The position numbers and the translations under genes are program-made. A stretch of 28,832 bases of DNA from DAOMFM01 sp035429825 (lineage in GTDB: Bacteria > Acidobacteriota > Blastocatellia > UBA7656 > JADIYM01): NCBI GenBank assembly GCA_044224215.1, contig JBGAKX010000053.1, positions 1-28,832 of the forward strand, written 5' to 3'. This document shows, piece after piece, positions 22,109 through 28,832 of the stretch (its first letter is position 1; every line of letters starts with the position of its first letter). The notes beneath the pieces were generated by a model. The model worked only from the letters and a program-made list of their open reading frames with translations. It ran no database searches and was not told where the DNA came from.

Positions 22109-24328
22109 ATGCCAGGATTCAAGCCGCTCGTCGTTGCGGCCTTCGTCGCGGTTCTTTGCCTCTCCATTGTGTTCCCGGTTCGCGCCGACGTGCGCGAGTA
22201 TGTGCGCGATCTGAAGCTCGCGCCGGCCGACGTTCGATTCCGGCACTCCGGACACCAGGGCGGCCGCGGCTCGGATGAATTTTACGGTCGCGAGCTTGCA
22301 ACGGGCGACTTCAACAACGACGGTCTCCAGGACCTGGCTGTCACGGCAGACACCGATACGGCACAAGAAGACACGTCGTTTGGACGCGGGTTTGTCTACG
22401 TCTACTTCGGCCGAAACACCGCGTTCCCCGCCGAAGTCGACCCCGCGGAAGACCTCGCCGACTGCCGCCTGTACGGCGAGGGGTTCTTTGCGCACTTCGG
22501 CACCGAAATCGAGGCGGGCGACTTTGACGGCGACGGCGTGGACGACCTCGCTATTTCGCAGATCGAAAACACGACCGTCTACCGCGGCGCCGTGTTTATC
22601 ATCTCTGGCACGTCGATCGCGGCCAATCACGAGCTGCACATGGACCGCGGCGACTACATGACGCGTATCGCCGGCCGGACCGTCGGTACGCGCGACAACG
22701 GAAAGTACCTGTTTTTCGGATTCGCGCTCGCCGCGGGTGACTTCAACGGCGACGGGATCGACGACCTGGCGTCGTCATCGCTTGGCGGTTACGGGTTTGA
22801 CGGCACGCGCCCCGAGAGCGGCGACGTCGAAGTATTCCTCGGCCGCGCTGGAGGGCTGTGGCCCAGGGAGATGACAGCAACCGTCGCCGGGTCGGACCTC
22901 TTTGTACTGGGACGAAGGAACAACATTCACTTTGGCTCGGAGGTCGGCGCAGGGGATGTCAACGGTGACGGACGCGACGAGTTGATCGTTGCGTCTTACG
23001 GCAGCAACGGCCCCGACAACCTGAGGTCATTCTCGGGCGACGTCTCGGTGTATGACTTTGGCCCCGGGTCGCCTGTCACGCTGCCCGCTTCGGCAAGCGC
23101 CCAACCAGCGGGTCTGCTGTGGGATACCGCGACGCGCGGCCAGTCGGCCCTCGTGTGGGGCCCGCTCCACGGCGCGCGCATCGGCTCGTCCGCATCGGAC
23201 GGCGGCGGAACGGGCATCGACGTTGGCGACTTTGACGGCGATGGCGTCAACGACATCCTGATCGGTTCACCGTTCTACGGCGATCCTGCACCGAACGCCA
23301 AGAACAACGGCGCGCTCTTTGTCGTGTGGGGATCGAGCGGCTTGACGTCAGGCACGACGATCGATCTGGCAGACCCGACCGCCCTCGCAACACTCCTTGC
23401 GGTCGGCGGCCCGGGCGAATCGCTCGGCGACACCGTGCGCCTTTCGGATCTTAACGACGACGGCCGTTTCGAAGCGCTCGCCGGCGCGCCGGACGCGAGC
23501 GACGAAAAGGGCTACATCACCGTCTATGGCGGCCGCTCGCGACCGAGCCAGCCGTCCGGCGACCCGCTTGCTGCGAATCCCGATGCGCTCGTGCGCGGTA
23601 TCGATCCGATCTGGCGCTTCGGCGACGATGTCATCGTCCTCGAGCCGACGTTCTCGGGCGAACGAATGATCGCCGTCGGAACGCCAAACGGCGGCTTCGT
23701 ACCGCTCGGCGGACGAGGCTACGCCGGAGAAGTGGACGCCATCTCCGCGGCGCCGATCGTCGACACGCTTCCCAAGTCGCCTTCGATCGTTGCCGCGAGC
23801 TCGATCGTCCTGGCGCCGAATGCCGTCGGAAGTGTGCAGATCGAAGCCAAGCCGGGCAGCGGGGTGATCACGTCGCTCAACTCCCCGAATCTCCCGTCGT
23901 TCGCGGCGCTCCAGCCTGTCGACGTCGCGACCGGTCTCTATGTGCTCGTGCTCAATCCGACGGTCGGCGATCGTGGGAAGCACGACGTCGCGATTGTCGC
24001 GACCGACAGCTCGGGCGCATCGTCGACGCGGCACATTCTCGTCACGGTGGGCTATACGCCTGTCGTCTCGGCGATTCGCGTCAAGGCCGTCACTGGCTCC
24101 ACGATCAAGATCACGATCGAAGGCACGGGCTTCATCAACCGCGAGGCGGTCGTGACGATCGACGGACTGTCGGTCGGATCCGTCAAGTATCCGTCAAAGT
24201 ACGTCGATGCCGGCGGCGTGACGATCCGTCGCCTGACCGTCAAGACGAACAGCTCGGCGTCGGGCAGGCAGCTTAGGGTGACCAACCCTTCGGAAGGACT
24301 GACGTCGGCGCCGGTTGTGGTTCCGTAG
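22109..24328 (+). CDS. Exported FG-GAP (integrin alpha-like) beta-propeller protein with IPT/TIG-like end
   Basis: A 739-residue protein. A signal peptide of about 26 residues (hydrophobic core LVVAAFVAVLCLSIVF, then VRA) directs export. Six FG-GAP-type calcium motifs follow: DFNNDG (67), DFDGDG (138), DFNGDG (211), DVNGDG (283), DFDGDG (374) and DLNDDG (447). Each is followed by DLA/ELI-type strands and each repeat ends in a VYxG-like strand, the layout of a seven-bladed integrin alpha-like propeller. Residues 545-640 look like an Ig-like linker. Residues 650-739 (GSTIKITIEGTGF, REAVVTIDG, RQLRVTNP) resemble an IPT/TIG fold. ATG 22109 has a GGGAGA site. Likely cell-surface or periplasmic ligand binding or adhesion; no enzyme motif. 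No sorting signal is seen at the C-terminus. Confidence 0.88.
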   Translation: MPGFKPLVVAAFVAVLCLSIVFPVRADVREYVRDLKLAPADVRFRHSGHQGGRGSDEFYGRELATGDFNNDGLQDLAVTADTDTAQEDTSFGRGFVYVYFGRNTAFPAEVDPAEDLADCRLYGEGFFAHFGTEIEAGDFDGDGVDDLAISQIENTTVYRGAVFIISGTSIAANHELHMDRGDYMTRIAGRTVGTRDNGKYLFFGFALAAGDFNGDGIDDLASSSLGGYGFDGTRPESGDVEVFLGRAGGLWPREMTATVAGSDLFVLGRRNNIHFGSEVGAGDVNGDGRDELIVASYGSNGPDNLRSFSGDVSVYDFGPGSPVTLPASASAQPAGLLWDTATRGQSALVWGPLHGARIGSSASDGGGTGIDVGDFDGDGVNDILIGSPFYGDPAPNAKNNGALFVVWGSSGLTSGTTIDLADPTALATLLAVGGPGESLGDTVRLSDLNDDGRFEALAGAPDASDEKGYITVYGGRSRPSQPSGDPLAANPDALVRGIDPIWRFGDDVIVLEPTFSGERMIAVGTPNGGFVPLGGRGYAGEVDAISAAPIVDTLPKSPSIVAASSIVLAPNAVGSVQIEAKPGSGVITSLNSPNLPSFAALQPVDVATGLYVLVLNPTVGDRGKHDVAIVATDSSGASSTRHILVTVGYTPVVSAIRVKAVTGSTIKITIEGTGFINREAVVTIDGLSVGSVKYPSKYVDAGGVTIRRLTVKTNSSASGRQLRVTNPSEGLTSAPVVVP

Positions 24329-24356
24329 CGATTCCTGGTTCGACGGACGTTGTGAC

Positions 24357-24386
24357 ACGGCGCGCTGCAGCGATGCGGCGCGCCGT
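24357..24386. terminator. Hairpin between convergent genes
   Basis: ACGGCGCGC (24357-24365) pairs perfectly with GCGCGCCGT (24378-24386), leaving a 12-base loop. It lies between convergent stops (24328 and 24392), so it could serve both directions. No T-run follows on either strand. Confidence 0.5.
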
Positions 24387-24391
24387 TCGCG

Positions 24392-26185
24392 TCAGCGACG
24401 GACGTAGGCCGCTTCGAGCTCTTCGACCCGGAACAGGTCGAGCCCGCTCGATCGCAGGAACTCGTCGCGAAGCTTCAGGTCCCGTGTCGCGATGATCGTC
24501 GGCAGCAGTTCCTTTGCGTAGAAGTACTCTTCGCGGATTCCGGCGAGCACGGCATCGAGCAGCTCGGGATCGACTCGCGTCGCGATGCCGTATTCCGCGC
24601 GCAGCCTGCTCTCGACGTCGCGCCTGAGGAGCTCCTTCTGCTCGGCGTCGAGCGGTTCGACGTGGATGTCGCCGACGACCATTCGCAACATCCCGTCCAC
24701 GATGCGATGCAGCCGCGCGACCTCGTTCACGCGGCGGATGCGCTCCGTCAGCTTGCGCGAACTGGCCGGCTCGCGGTCCGCCTCGCGCAGTCCGTCGCGA
24801 AGCGCCTCAATCCGTCGCCTCCCGTAGAGGTTCAGGTACTTGTTGTCCTCGAGCGGCGTCACCATCAGCTCTTCGAACAGGTTCGGCCGCAGCTCGTCGA
24901 ACGCGTGCTGCGTCTCGAGCAGCTCCTCGAGCCGGTACGGCGTGATCTCGTAGTCGTCAAAGAACGCGATCGAATTCACGAGGAGCGACGCGCTGTCGAA
25001 CAGGTCGAGATAGTTGATGATCTGCTCGAACTGGGCGCGCAACTTCAACGACTTGCCCTGCTCGGCCCACTCGTCGGACGCCCGGGCGGCGTCGAGCAGC
25101 ACGGCCTCGAAACCGACATAGCGCTGCTGCAGCGCCTGGCGCTTGGCGTGCAGCAACCGGATCAGGTCGTCGAGCTCGACGTCGCCGCCGACGTGCTCGA
25201 CGAACAGCTTCTGTAGCACGGACCGCGCCTCCGTCACAAACGTGGGCTCGCCCTGCAGGTCGTGGCCGTCCGCGTTCACAAGCAGCGAGTCGAGCCGGTC
25301 GAACAGCGTGCCGGGAATCCTGTTTCGCGTGGAGAACGCGCGCAACAGGTTCAGCTTGGGCATGAGCGTGTGCTCGGGAAGCGCCTGTTCGAGATGCGCC
25401 GTCAACGCTTCCTTGTAGGCGTCGATGATTCGCTTGTTGTCTTCCTGCTCGTAGATCACATCGAGATGGATTCGCTCCTGCTGGAACGGATCCAGCCGGT
25501 AATGTCGGGCCAGCAGATCGAACGTCCGCTGTTCGTCATCGCCGATCTCGCGCGTGGCGCCATAGGCCGACCGGTAGCGCTCGTAGTACGTCTCGGCGTT
25601 CACGTCGATCAGCTTGACCACGAACAGTGTCCAGTTGGGCGCGCCGCATGCTTCGTAGAACGAGCGCGCAAGATCGCGTCCGTCGCGGCCGCCGACGCCG
25701 AGGTCGAGGCGCTTCAGGAACTTGCCCACCACCCGCAGAACCGTCTCCTGCGTCTGGCGAACGTTTGCCTGCCAGTCGCCGGCGACAAAGAAGTAGTAGT
25801 TCGAGTACGCGTGCCCCTCGTTGAAGATGCGCGAGAAGGTTTCGAAACTCGCCGTGTCGCGCGAGAACATCAGCCGGTCGCTGTCCTCGTCGTACCGTGC
25901 GCCGTGCATCACAAGGCGGTTCCGGACGTGGCGCCTGAGCAGGTCCTTGCCCGGGATGTCCACGCCGAACATGTACGAGCAGAACGCGCCACCTGTCCCG
26001 GTATGGCCGACGCCTTCCGGCGAGATGCGGATCTCGCTGCCGCCGTGGAAGAACCGGTCATAGACCTTGCCCGGTTCGTTCCGCCCGTCGTAGAGGAGGC
26101 GGATGTTCAGATTCGGACCGATGATCGTCGCGTAGTACTCGTGACGCTCCGAGACCCGTCCACTGATGTGTACGTCGCGAATCAT
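24392..26185 (-). CDS. Conserved-looking protein of unknown function beside signalling genes
   Basis: A 597-residue soluble protein, rich in charged residues and probably largely alpha-helical after about residue 150. I do not recognise a defined domain. The start (MIRDVHISGRVSERHEYYATIIG) has a beta-rich look up to about 110, with GGSEIRISPEGVGHTGTGGAFCSYMFGVDIP, and much of the rest is helix (QFEQIINYLDLFDSAS, RIRRVNEVARLHRIVDGMLR). No transmembrane segment, signal peptide or catalytic motif is evident. ATG 26185 has no clear ribosome site. It lies 48 bases after the CheY-like gene and is probably co-transcribed with it and with the GAF protein. From memory it may belong to an uncharacterised family common in Deltaproteobacteria; unverified. 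Function probably linked to signalling or motility, by position only. Confidence 0.7.
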   Translation of the reverse strand: MIRDVHISGRVSERHEYYATIIGPNLNIRLLYDGRNEPGKVYDRFFHGGSEIRISPEGVGHTGTGGAFCSYMFGVDIPGKDLLRRHVRNRLVMHGARYDEDSDRLMFSRDTASFETFSRIFNEGHAYSNYYFFVAGDWQANVRQTQETVLRVVGKFLKRLDLGVGGRDGRDLARSFYEACGAPNWTLFVVKLIDVNAETYYERYRSAYGATREIGDDEQRTFDLLARHYRLDPFQQERIHLDVIYEQEDNKRIIDAYKEALTAHLEQALPEHTLMPKLNLLRAFSTRNRIPGTLFDRLDSLLVNADGHDLQGEPTFVTEARSVLQKLFVEHVGGDVELDDLIRLLHAKRQALQQRYVGFEAVLLDAARASDEWAEQGKSLKLRAQFEQIINYLDLFDSASLLVNSIAFFDDYEITPYRLEELLETQHAFDELRPNLFEELMVTPLEDNKYLNLYGRRRIEALRDGLREADREPASSRKLTERIRRVNEVARLHRIVDGMLRMVVGDIHVEPLDAEQKELLRRDVESRLRAEYGIATRVDPELLDAVLAGIREEYFYAKELLPTIIATRDLKLRDEFLRSSGLDLFRVEELEAAYVRR

Positions 26186-26233
26186 CGTTGCCGCACCGTC
26201 CGGTCTATCGGTGCCGCCGGAAACGGCGCGGCG

Positions 26234-26629
26234 TCAGTCCTGGCCACCCTGGCCAAGAATCCGCCCGATCGTTTCGAGTAGCTTGGGAGCCGAGACCGGC
26301 TTCGTAAGGTATGCAGTGGCGCCAAGCGCCATGCCGCGGGCGACGTCTTCCTCCTCACCTTTTGTGCTGATGATAACGATCGGGAGTGACGAATTCTCGA
26401 GCTCGCTGCGAACACGATGGAGAAACTCGAGGCCGTCCATGTTCGGCATCTTGATGTCCGTGAGCACAAGGTCGTACTCGGCCATGCGGACCTTTTCCAG
26501 TGCCTCGCGTCCGTCGGTCGCCTCGATGATCTTCAGCTGCCCGCCGCCGTTGAACTTGCGCAACGTGAGCGTGAGCAATTGCCGGATCGTTGCTGAGTCA
26601 TCTACAACCAGGAAGGTCTTGGATTCCAT
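26234..26629 (-). CDS. Single-domain CheY-like receiver
   Basis: A 131-residue stand-alone response-regulator receiver. The acidic pocket is Asp10/Asp11 (VVDDSATIRQLL), the phosphoacceptor is Asp58 (LTDIKMPNMDGLEF), the Thr/Ser switch is in IISTKG (residues 86-91), and Lys110 sits in LTKPVS. The VDDSATIR start resembles chemotaxis-type CheY. No output domain, so it should signal by binding a partner. GAGGAG precedes ATG 26629 at a good distance. It lies 80 bases downstream of the GAF gene and 48 bases before the unknown 597-residue gene. The histidine kinase that serves it is not in this window; CheW and CheR are encoded just across the divergent promoter region, so a CheA is likely nearby. 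Confidence 0.95.
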   Translation of the reverse strand: MESKTFLVVDDSATIRQLLTLTLRKFNGGGQLKIIEATDGREALEKVRMAEYDLVLTDIKMPNMDGLEFLHRVRSELENSSLPIVIISTKGEEEDVARGMALGATAYLTKPVSAPKLLETIGRILGQGGQD

Positions 26630-26709
26630 TGGCCTCTCCTCGCGCTACCACCGTCAGAACTCACCCGCTCCCCGAATGCTCGATCTCCATCGTCCGGACG
26701 TCTGTCCGA

Positions 26710-27486
26710 CTACGCCGCACCGCCGTTGTGAATCACGTGAAGCCGGGAGCTCACAAGCGCCGTCGCAGCCTGCCCGGCAAGCAGGTTCAGCAGCTCGTGA
26801 TCGATCGACGTAAAGCTCCCGTTCTTCTGTGACAGCATCTTGTAGATCCCGATCACACCCACGCACGCGTCCGACATCATCAGCGGCACGCACGCGACCT
26901 GCTCATCTCCCGACTCCGCCGATCCGAAGTAAGGAATTCCCGTCGCGGCAACACGTCCCTCGATTCCCTCGCCCGACGCGACGCGGCCCGACGGGAATCT
27001 CGCATCGACGCCTTCGCCCACTGCAACGCTCAATCCGTCACCGTCGCGTAAAAGCACGACGTGCTCTTCGGCGCCGACGAGCCCAACCACGATATCACTG
27101 ATCGCTCGGGCCACGTGCGACGGCTCGAGCGTCGAGTGCAACTGGTAACTCGCGACGTACAGATTCGCAAGCGCTTCGTTCTGGTGCTCGATCACCTCGT
27201 AACGCCGCGCAAAGTCGTGGTTCGCCGTCTCCATCTCGCTGAATCGCCGGTCGATCGCATCGAGCCGCTCGCGCAGCCGCGCGTTGTCGGCGCGCAACCT
27301 GGCCAGCTCTTCGAGCGGTTCGACGTCTGTCAGATCCTGCCGCTCGGTCTCGAGCTGCACGACGCGCATCCTCAGGCGCTCGTTCTCGCGAAGCAACTCC
27401 TCCGCAAAGGTCTTCCCCTTGCGCAGAATTTCGAGCAGCTCCTCGCTTTTCGCAAAGATGCCCGATGCCTCATCCGACGACGACAT
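26710..27486 (-). CDS. Coiled-coil and GAF-domain signalling protein
   Basis: A 258-residue cytoplasmic protein. Residues 15-105 are highly charged with heptad-like Leu spacing (ELLRENERLRMRVVQLE, LARLRADNARLRERLD), a predicted coiled coil. The remaining part (about 110-252) is a GAF-like domain: EPSHVARAISDIVVGLVGAEEHVVLLRDGD, SGEGIEGRVAATGIPYF, then CVPLMMSDACVGVIGIYK and LLNLLAGQAATALV. GAF domains bind nucleotides or other small ligands; the ligand is unknown. The start at ATG 27486 follows GGAGGG by 5 bases; the frame continues upstream but the extra 17 residues lack a ribosome site. It is divergent from CheW and probably leads the operon with CheY and the 597-residue protein. No kinase or cyclase domain is fused. 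Confidence 0.9.
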   Translation of the reverse strand: MSSSDEASGIFAKSEELLEILRKGKTFAEELLRENERLRMRVVQLETERQDLTDVEPLEELARLRADNARLRERLDAIDRRFSEMETANHDFARRYEVIEHQNEALANLYVASYQLHSTLEPSHVARAISDIVVGLVGAEEHVVLLRDGDGLSVAVGEGVDARFPSGRVASGEGIEGRVAATGIPYFGSAESGDEQVACVPLMMSDACVGVIGIYKMLSQKNGSFTSIDHELLNLLAGQAATALVSSRLHVIHNGGAA

Positions 27487-27761
27487 CAATTCCCTCCGGG
27501 ACCCGGCGAGCGAAATGCAACTGAGCGCCACGTGCACGGGAGCACGTGTATTGAGCTAGAAACGTGGACTCTGCACGGCGCGCACTCGACGCGCGCCACG
27601 AACGACTGGGTGTCCGGGAAGAATACTTCGGGCGCGGGATCGAGTCAACCTGTTGCGCTGCTTGGAGTAGCCGCCGCAACCACAAATCCATCCGTCCGCG
27701 TCGGCGCGCTTGCACCGTGTCGGCGCGTTTGGTATTGCTGCGCTACTGGACCTCGCCCACT
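27487..27761. other. Divergent regulatory region between GAF and CheW genes
   Basis: 275 bases without a gene. It has two perfect inverted repeats, CACGTGC/GCACGTG (27529-27548) and GGCGCGC/GCGCGCC (27577-27597), each with a 6-7 base loop. A weak plus-strand promoter candidate is TTGCAC (27710-27715), 17 bases, TATTGC (27733-27738). Confidence 0.45.
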
Positions 27762-28208
27762 ATGACCGAACAGACGTTTCTTCAGTTTCGCGCGGGAGTG
27801 TCGCAATTTGGCCTTCCCGTGACGCAAGTCGTTGAGATCATTCGAATTGCGGCGTTCGCTCCCGTTCCCGACCCGTCTCCGGATCTGCTCGGCATGATCA
27901 ACCTGCGCGGGCGGGTGATTCCCGTCTTCGACCTCTGCCGGACCTTGCAGATGGGTGACCGGCCATTGTCGCTGAGGATGTACATCATTATTGCGGAGGT
28001 CGAACGCGAGGCGGTCGGCATTCTCGTCGACGATGTGATCGACGTCGTCGGCGTTCCCTCCGAGAGTTTTCAGACCTCGCGCGCCCTCGCCGGCGGCGCG
28101 ACGTTCACGCTTGGCGTCGCGCGCGTCGGATCGCGGATGCTGACCGTCATCGATCTCCATCCCCTTCTCGATCGGACGCCGCAAGACGCCCAGGCCTACC
28201 ATCAGTGA
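27762..28208 (+). CDS. cheW: CheW-like chemotaxis coupling protein
   Basis: A 148-residue CheW fold. FLQFRAGVSQFGLPVTQVVEIIRIAAFAPVPDPSPDLLGMINLRGRVIPVFDL contains the typical G-x-x-x-L-P-V-x-x-V-x-E-I and L-x-G-x-I-N-x-R-G-x-V-I-P-V-x-D-L motifs (about residues 12-58). VGILVDDVIDVVGV follows at about 86-99, and a C-terminal TVIDLHPLL strand closes the double barrel. It should bridge a CheA kinase to a receptor array. ATG 27762 has no clear Shine-Dalgarno site. It overlaps the CheR start by 4 bases (GTGA), so the two are translationally coupled. CheA and receptor genes are presumably outside the window. Confidence 0.93.
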   Translation: MTEQTFLQFRAGVSQFGLPVTQVVEIIRIAAFAPVPDPSPDLLGMINLRGRVIPVFDLCRTLQMGDRPLSLRMYIIIAEVEREAVGILVDDVIDVVGVPSESFQTSRALAGGATFTLGVARVGSRMLTVIDLHPLLDRTPQDAQAYHQ

Positions 28209-28832
28209 AGCAACCCGTCGAGTGGACCCCCGAGTGGCAGACGACGTTCGGCGACCTCTGCGCGTCGCGCTGGGGGTTCCGCTACAAGTTCGACGACAAC
28301 TTCTCGCTGCGCGAGGTGGTCGAGCGCGCATACCAGGCGTCGGACGCGCGATCGCTCGAGTCGTTTGCCGAACTGCTCGGAACCCTCCCCGATTCGGATC
28401 CGGAGGTCCAGGCGTTCATCGGCCAGATGGTTGTCGGCGAGACGAGTTTCTTTCGCAACAAGCCGCAGTTCGACGCGCTGCAGACGACGATCCTCCCCGA
28501 GCTGTTCGACAGCCGACGCACCGACGGGACGCGCAAGATCCGGATCTGGAGCGCCGGTTGCGCGTCCGGAGAGGAGCCGTACTCGATCGCGATCCTGATC
28601 GCAACGATGCTCCCGGACTGGCAGAAGTGGGACATCCGGATCTTCGCAACCGACATCAACCCGTTCGCGCTGCGCCGCGCGCAGGACGCGATCTACTCGG
28701 ACTGGTCGTTTCGCGAGGCGGGGCCGGAAGGGTCGGACGCGTTCTTCATGCGGGTCTCGAGCCTGCGCAAGCTCGAACATCCCTGCAAGTCGATGGTGCA
28801 GTTTCGCAGGCAGAACCTCGCGACCGATCCGA
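28205..28832 (+). CDS. cheR: CheR-type chemotaxis methyltransferase (partial, runs off the window)
   Basis: The 5' part of a CheR-family methyltransferase, about 209 codons; the stop is beyond the window end. GTG 28205 overlaps the CheW stop (GTGA). The N-terminal helical domain (1-75) ends in VVGETSFFRNKPQF, the hallmark CheR segment. The SAM-binding domain begins IRIWSAGCASGEEPYSIAIL, then IRIFATDINPFALRRAQDAIYSDWSFR. CheR transfers methyl groups from S-adenosylmethionine to receptor glutamates. The encoded residues fit the family without interruption. It is the second gene of the plus-strand chemotaxis unit, and CheB, CheA or a receptor probably follows. Confidence 0.95.
   Translation, partial: MKQPVEWTPEWQTTFGDLCASRWGFRYKFDDNFSLREVVERAYQASDARSLESFAELLGTLPDSDPEVQAFIGQMVVGETSFFRNKPQFDALQTTILPELFDSRRTDGTRKIRIWSAGCASGEEPYSIAILIATMLPDWQKWDIRIFATDINPFALRRAQDAIYSDWSFREAGPEGSDAFFMRVSSLRKLEHPCKSMVQFRRQNLATDP

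Overview
The window is a GC-rich bacterial chromosome segment with densely packed genes. Lipoprotein-type signal sequences, membrane glycosyltransferases, a PhoR/PhoB-type two-component system, chemotaxis genes, FG-GAP and MopE-type metal-binding motifs and an Ala/Asn-rich lipoprotein fit a diderm such as Acidobacteriota, Myxococcota or a Planctomycetota-like lineage. The sequence alone does not settle which. No rRNA, tRNA or CRISPR array was recognised.

Region 1 (69-13089, minus strand) is a probable eight-gene envelope operon. It reads from a candidate promoter at 13060-13089 down to 69. In transcription order it holds a type I phosphodiesterase/AP-superfamily protein, three tandem paralogues, a PP2C phosphatase, a family 2 glycosyltransferase, a candidate lipoprotein with a beta-sandwich-like C-terminus, and a GT39-like membrane glycosyltransferase. 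Each paralogue has about seven transmembrane helices, a MopE-like metal-binding motif and an alkaline-phosphatase-superfamily (sulfatase-like) domain. Several junctions are 4-base GTGA overlaps. The set suggests modification of a surface glycolipid or polysaccharide by transfer or hydrolysis of a phosphate or sulfate ester.

Region 2 (13120-17331, minus strand) holds a histidine kinase and OmpR/PhoB-type regulator pair with a PHO-box-like repeat upstream, and an STT3-like GT-C membrane protein. A strong terminator hairpin separates these from the next unit. Region 3 (17356-18579) has a small repeat-rich lipoprotein (minus strand), a 423-base intergenic space with several dyads and a nested hairpin, and a two-CBS-domain protein (plus strand).

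Region 4 (18587-20274) is non-coding. It is a cluster of REP-like extragenic palindromes whose two outer ends are inverted copies of each other, interrupted by a decayed IS110-family element on the minus strand. Its right end runs into the last codons of the next gene.

Region 5 (20242-24328) has a thioredoxin-reductase-like flavoprotein without the redox CxxC (minus strand), a divergent HAD-like hydrolase, and an exported FG-GAP propeller protein with an IPT/TIG-like end. Region 6 (24392-28832) is a signalling block. It holds a 597-residue protein of unknown function, a single-domain CheY-like receiver and a coiled-coil/GAF protein (minus strand), divergent from CheW and CheR (plus strand; CheR runs off the window). 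Bases 1-68 hold nothing recognised.
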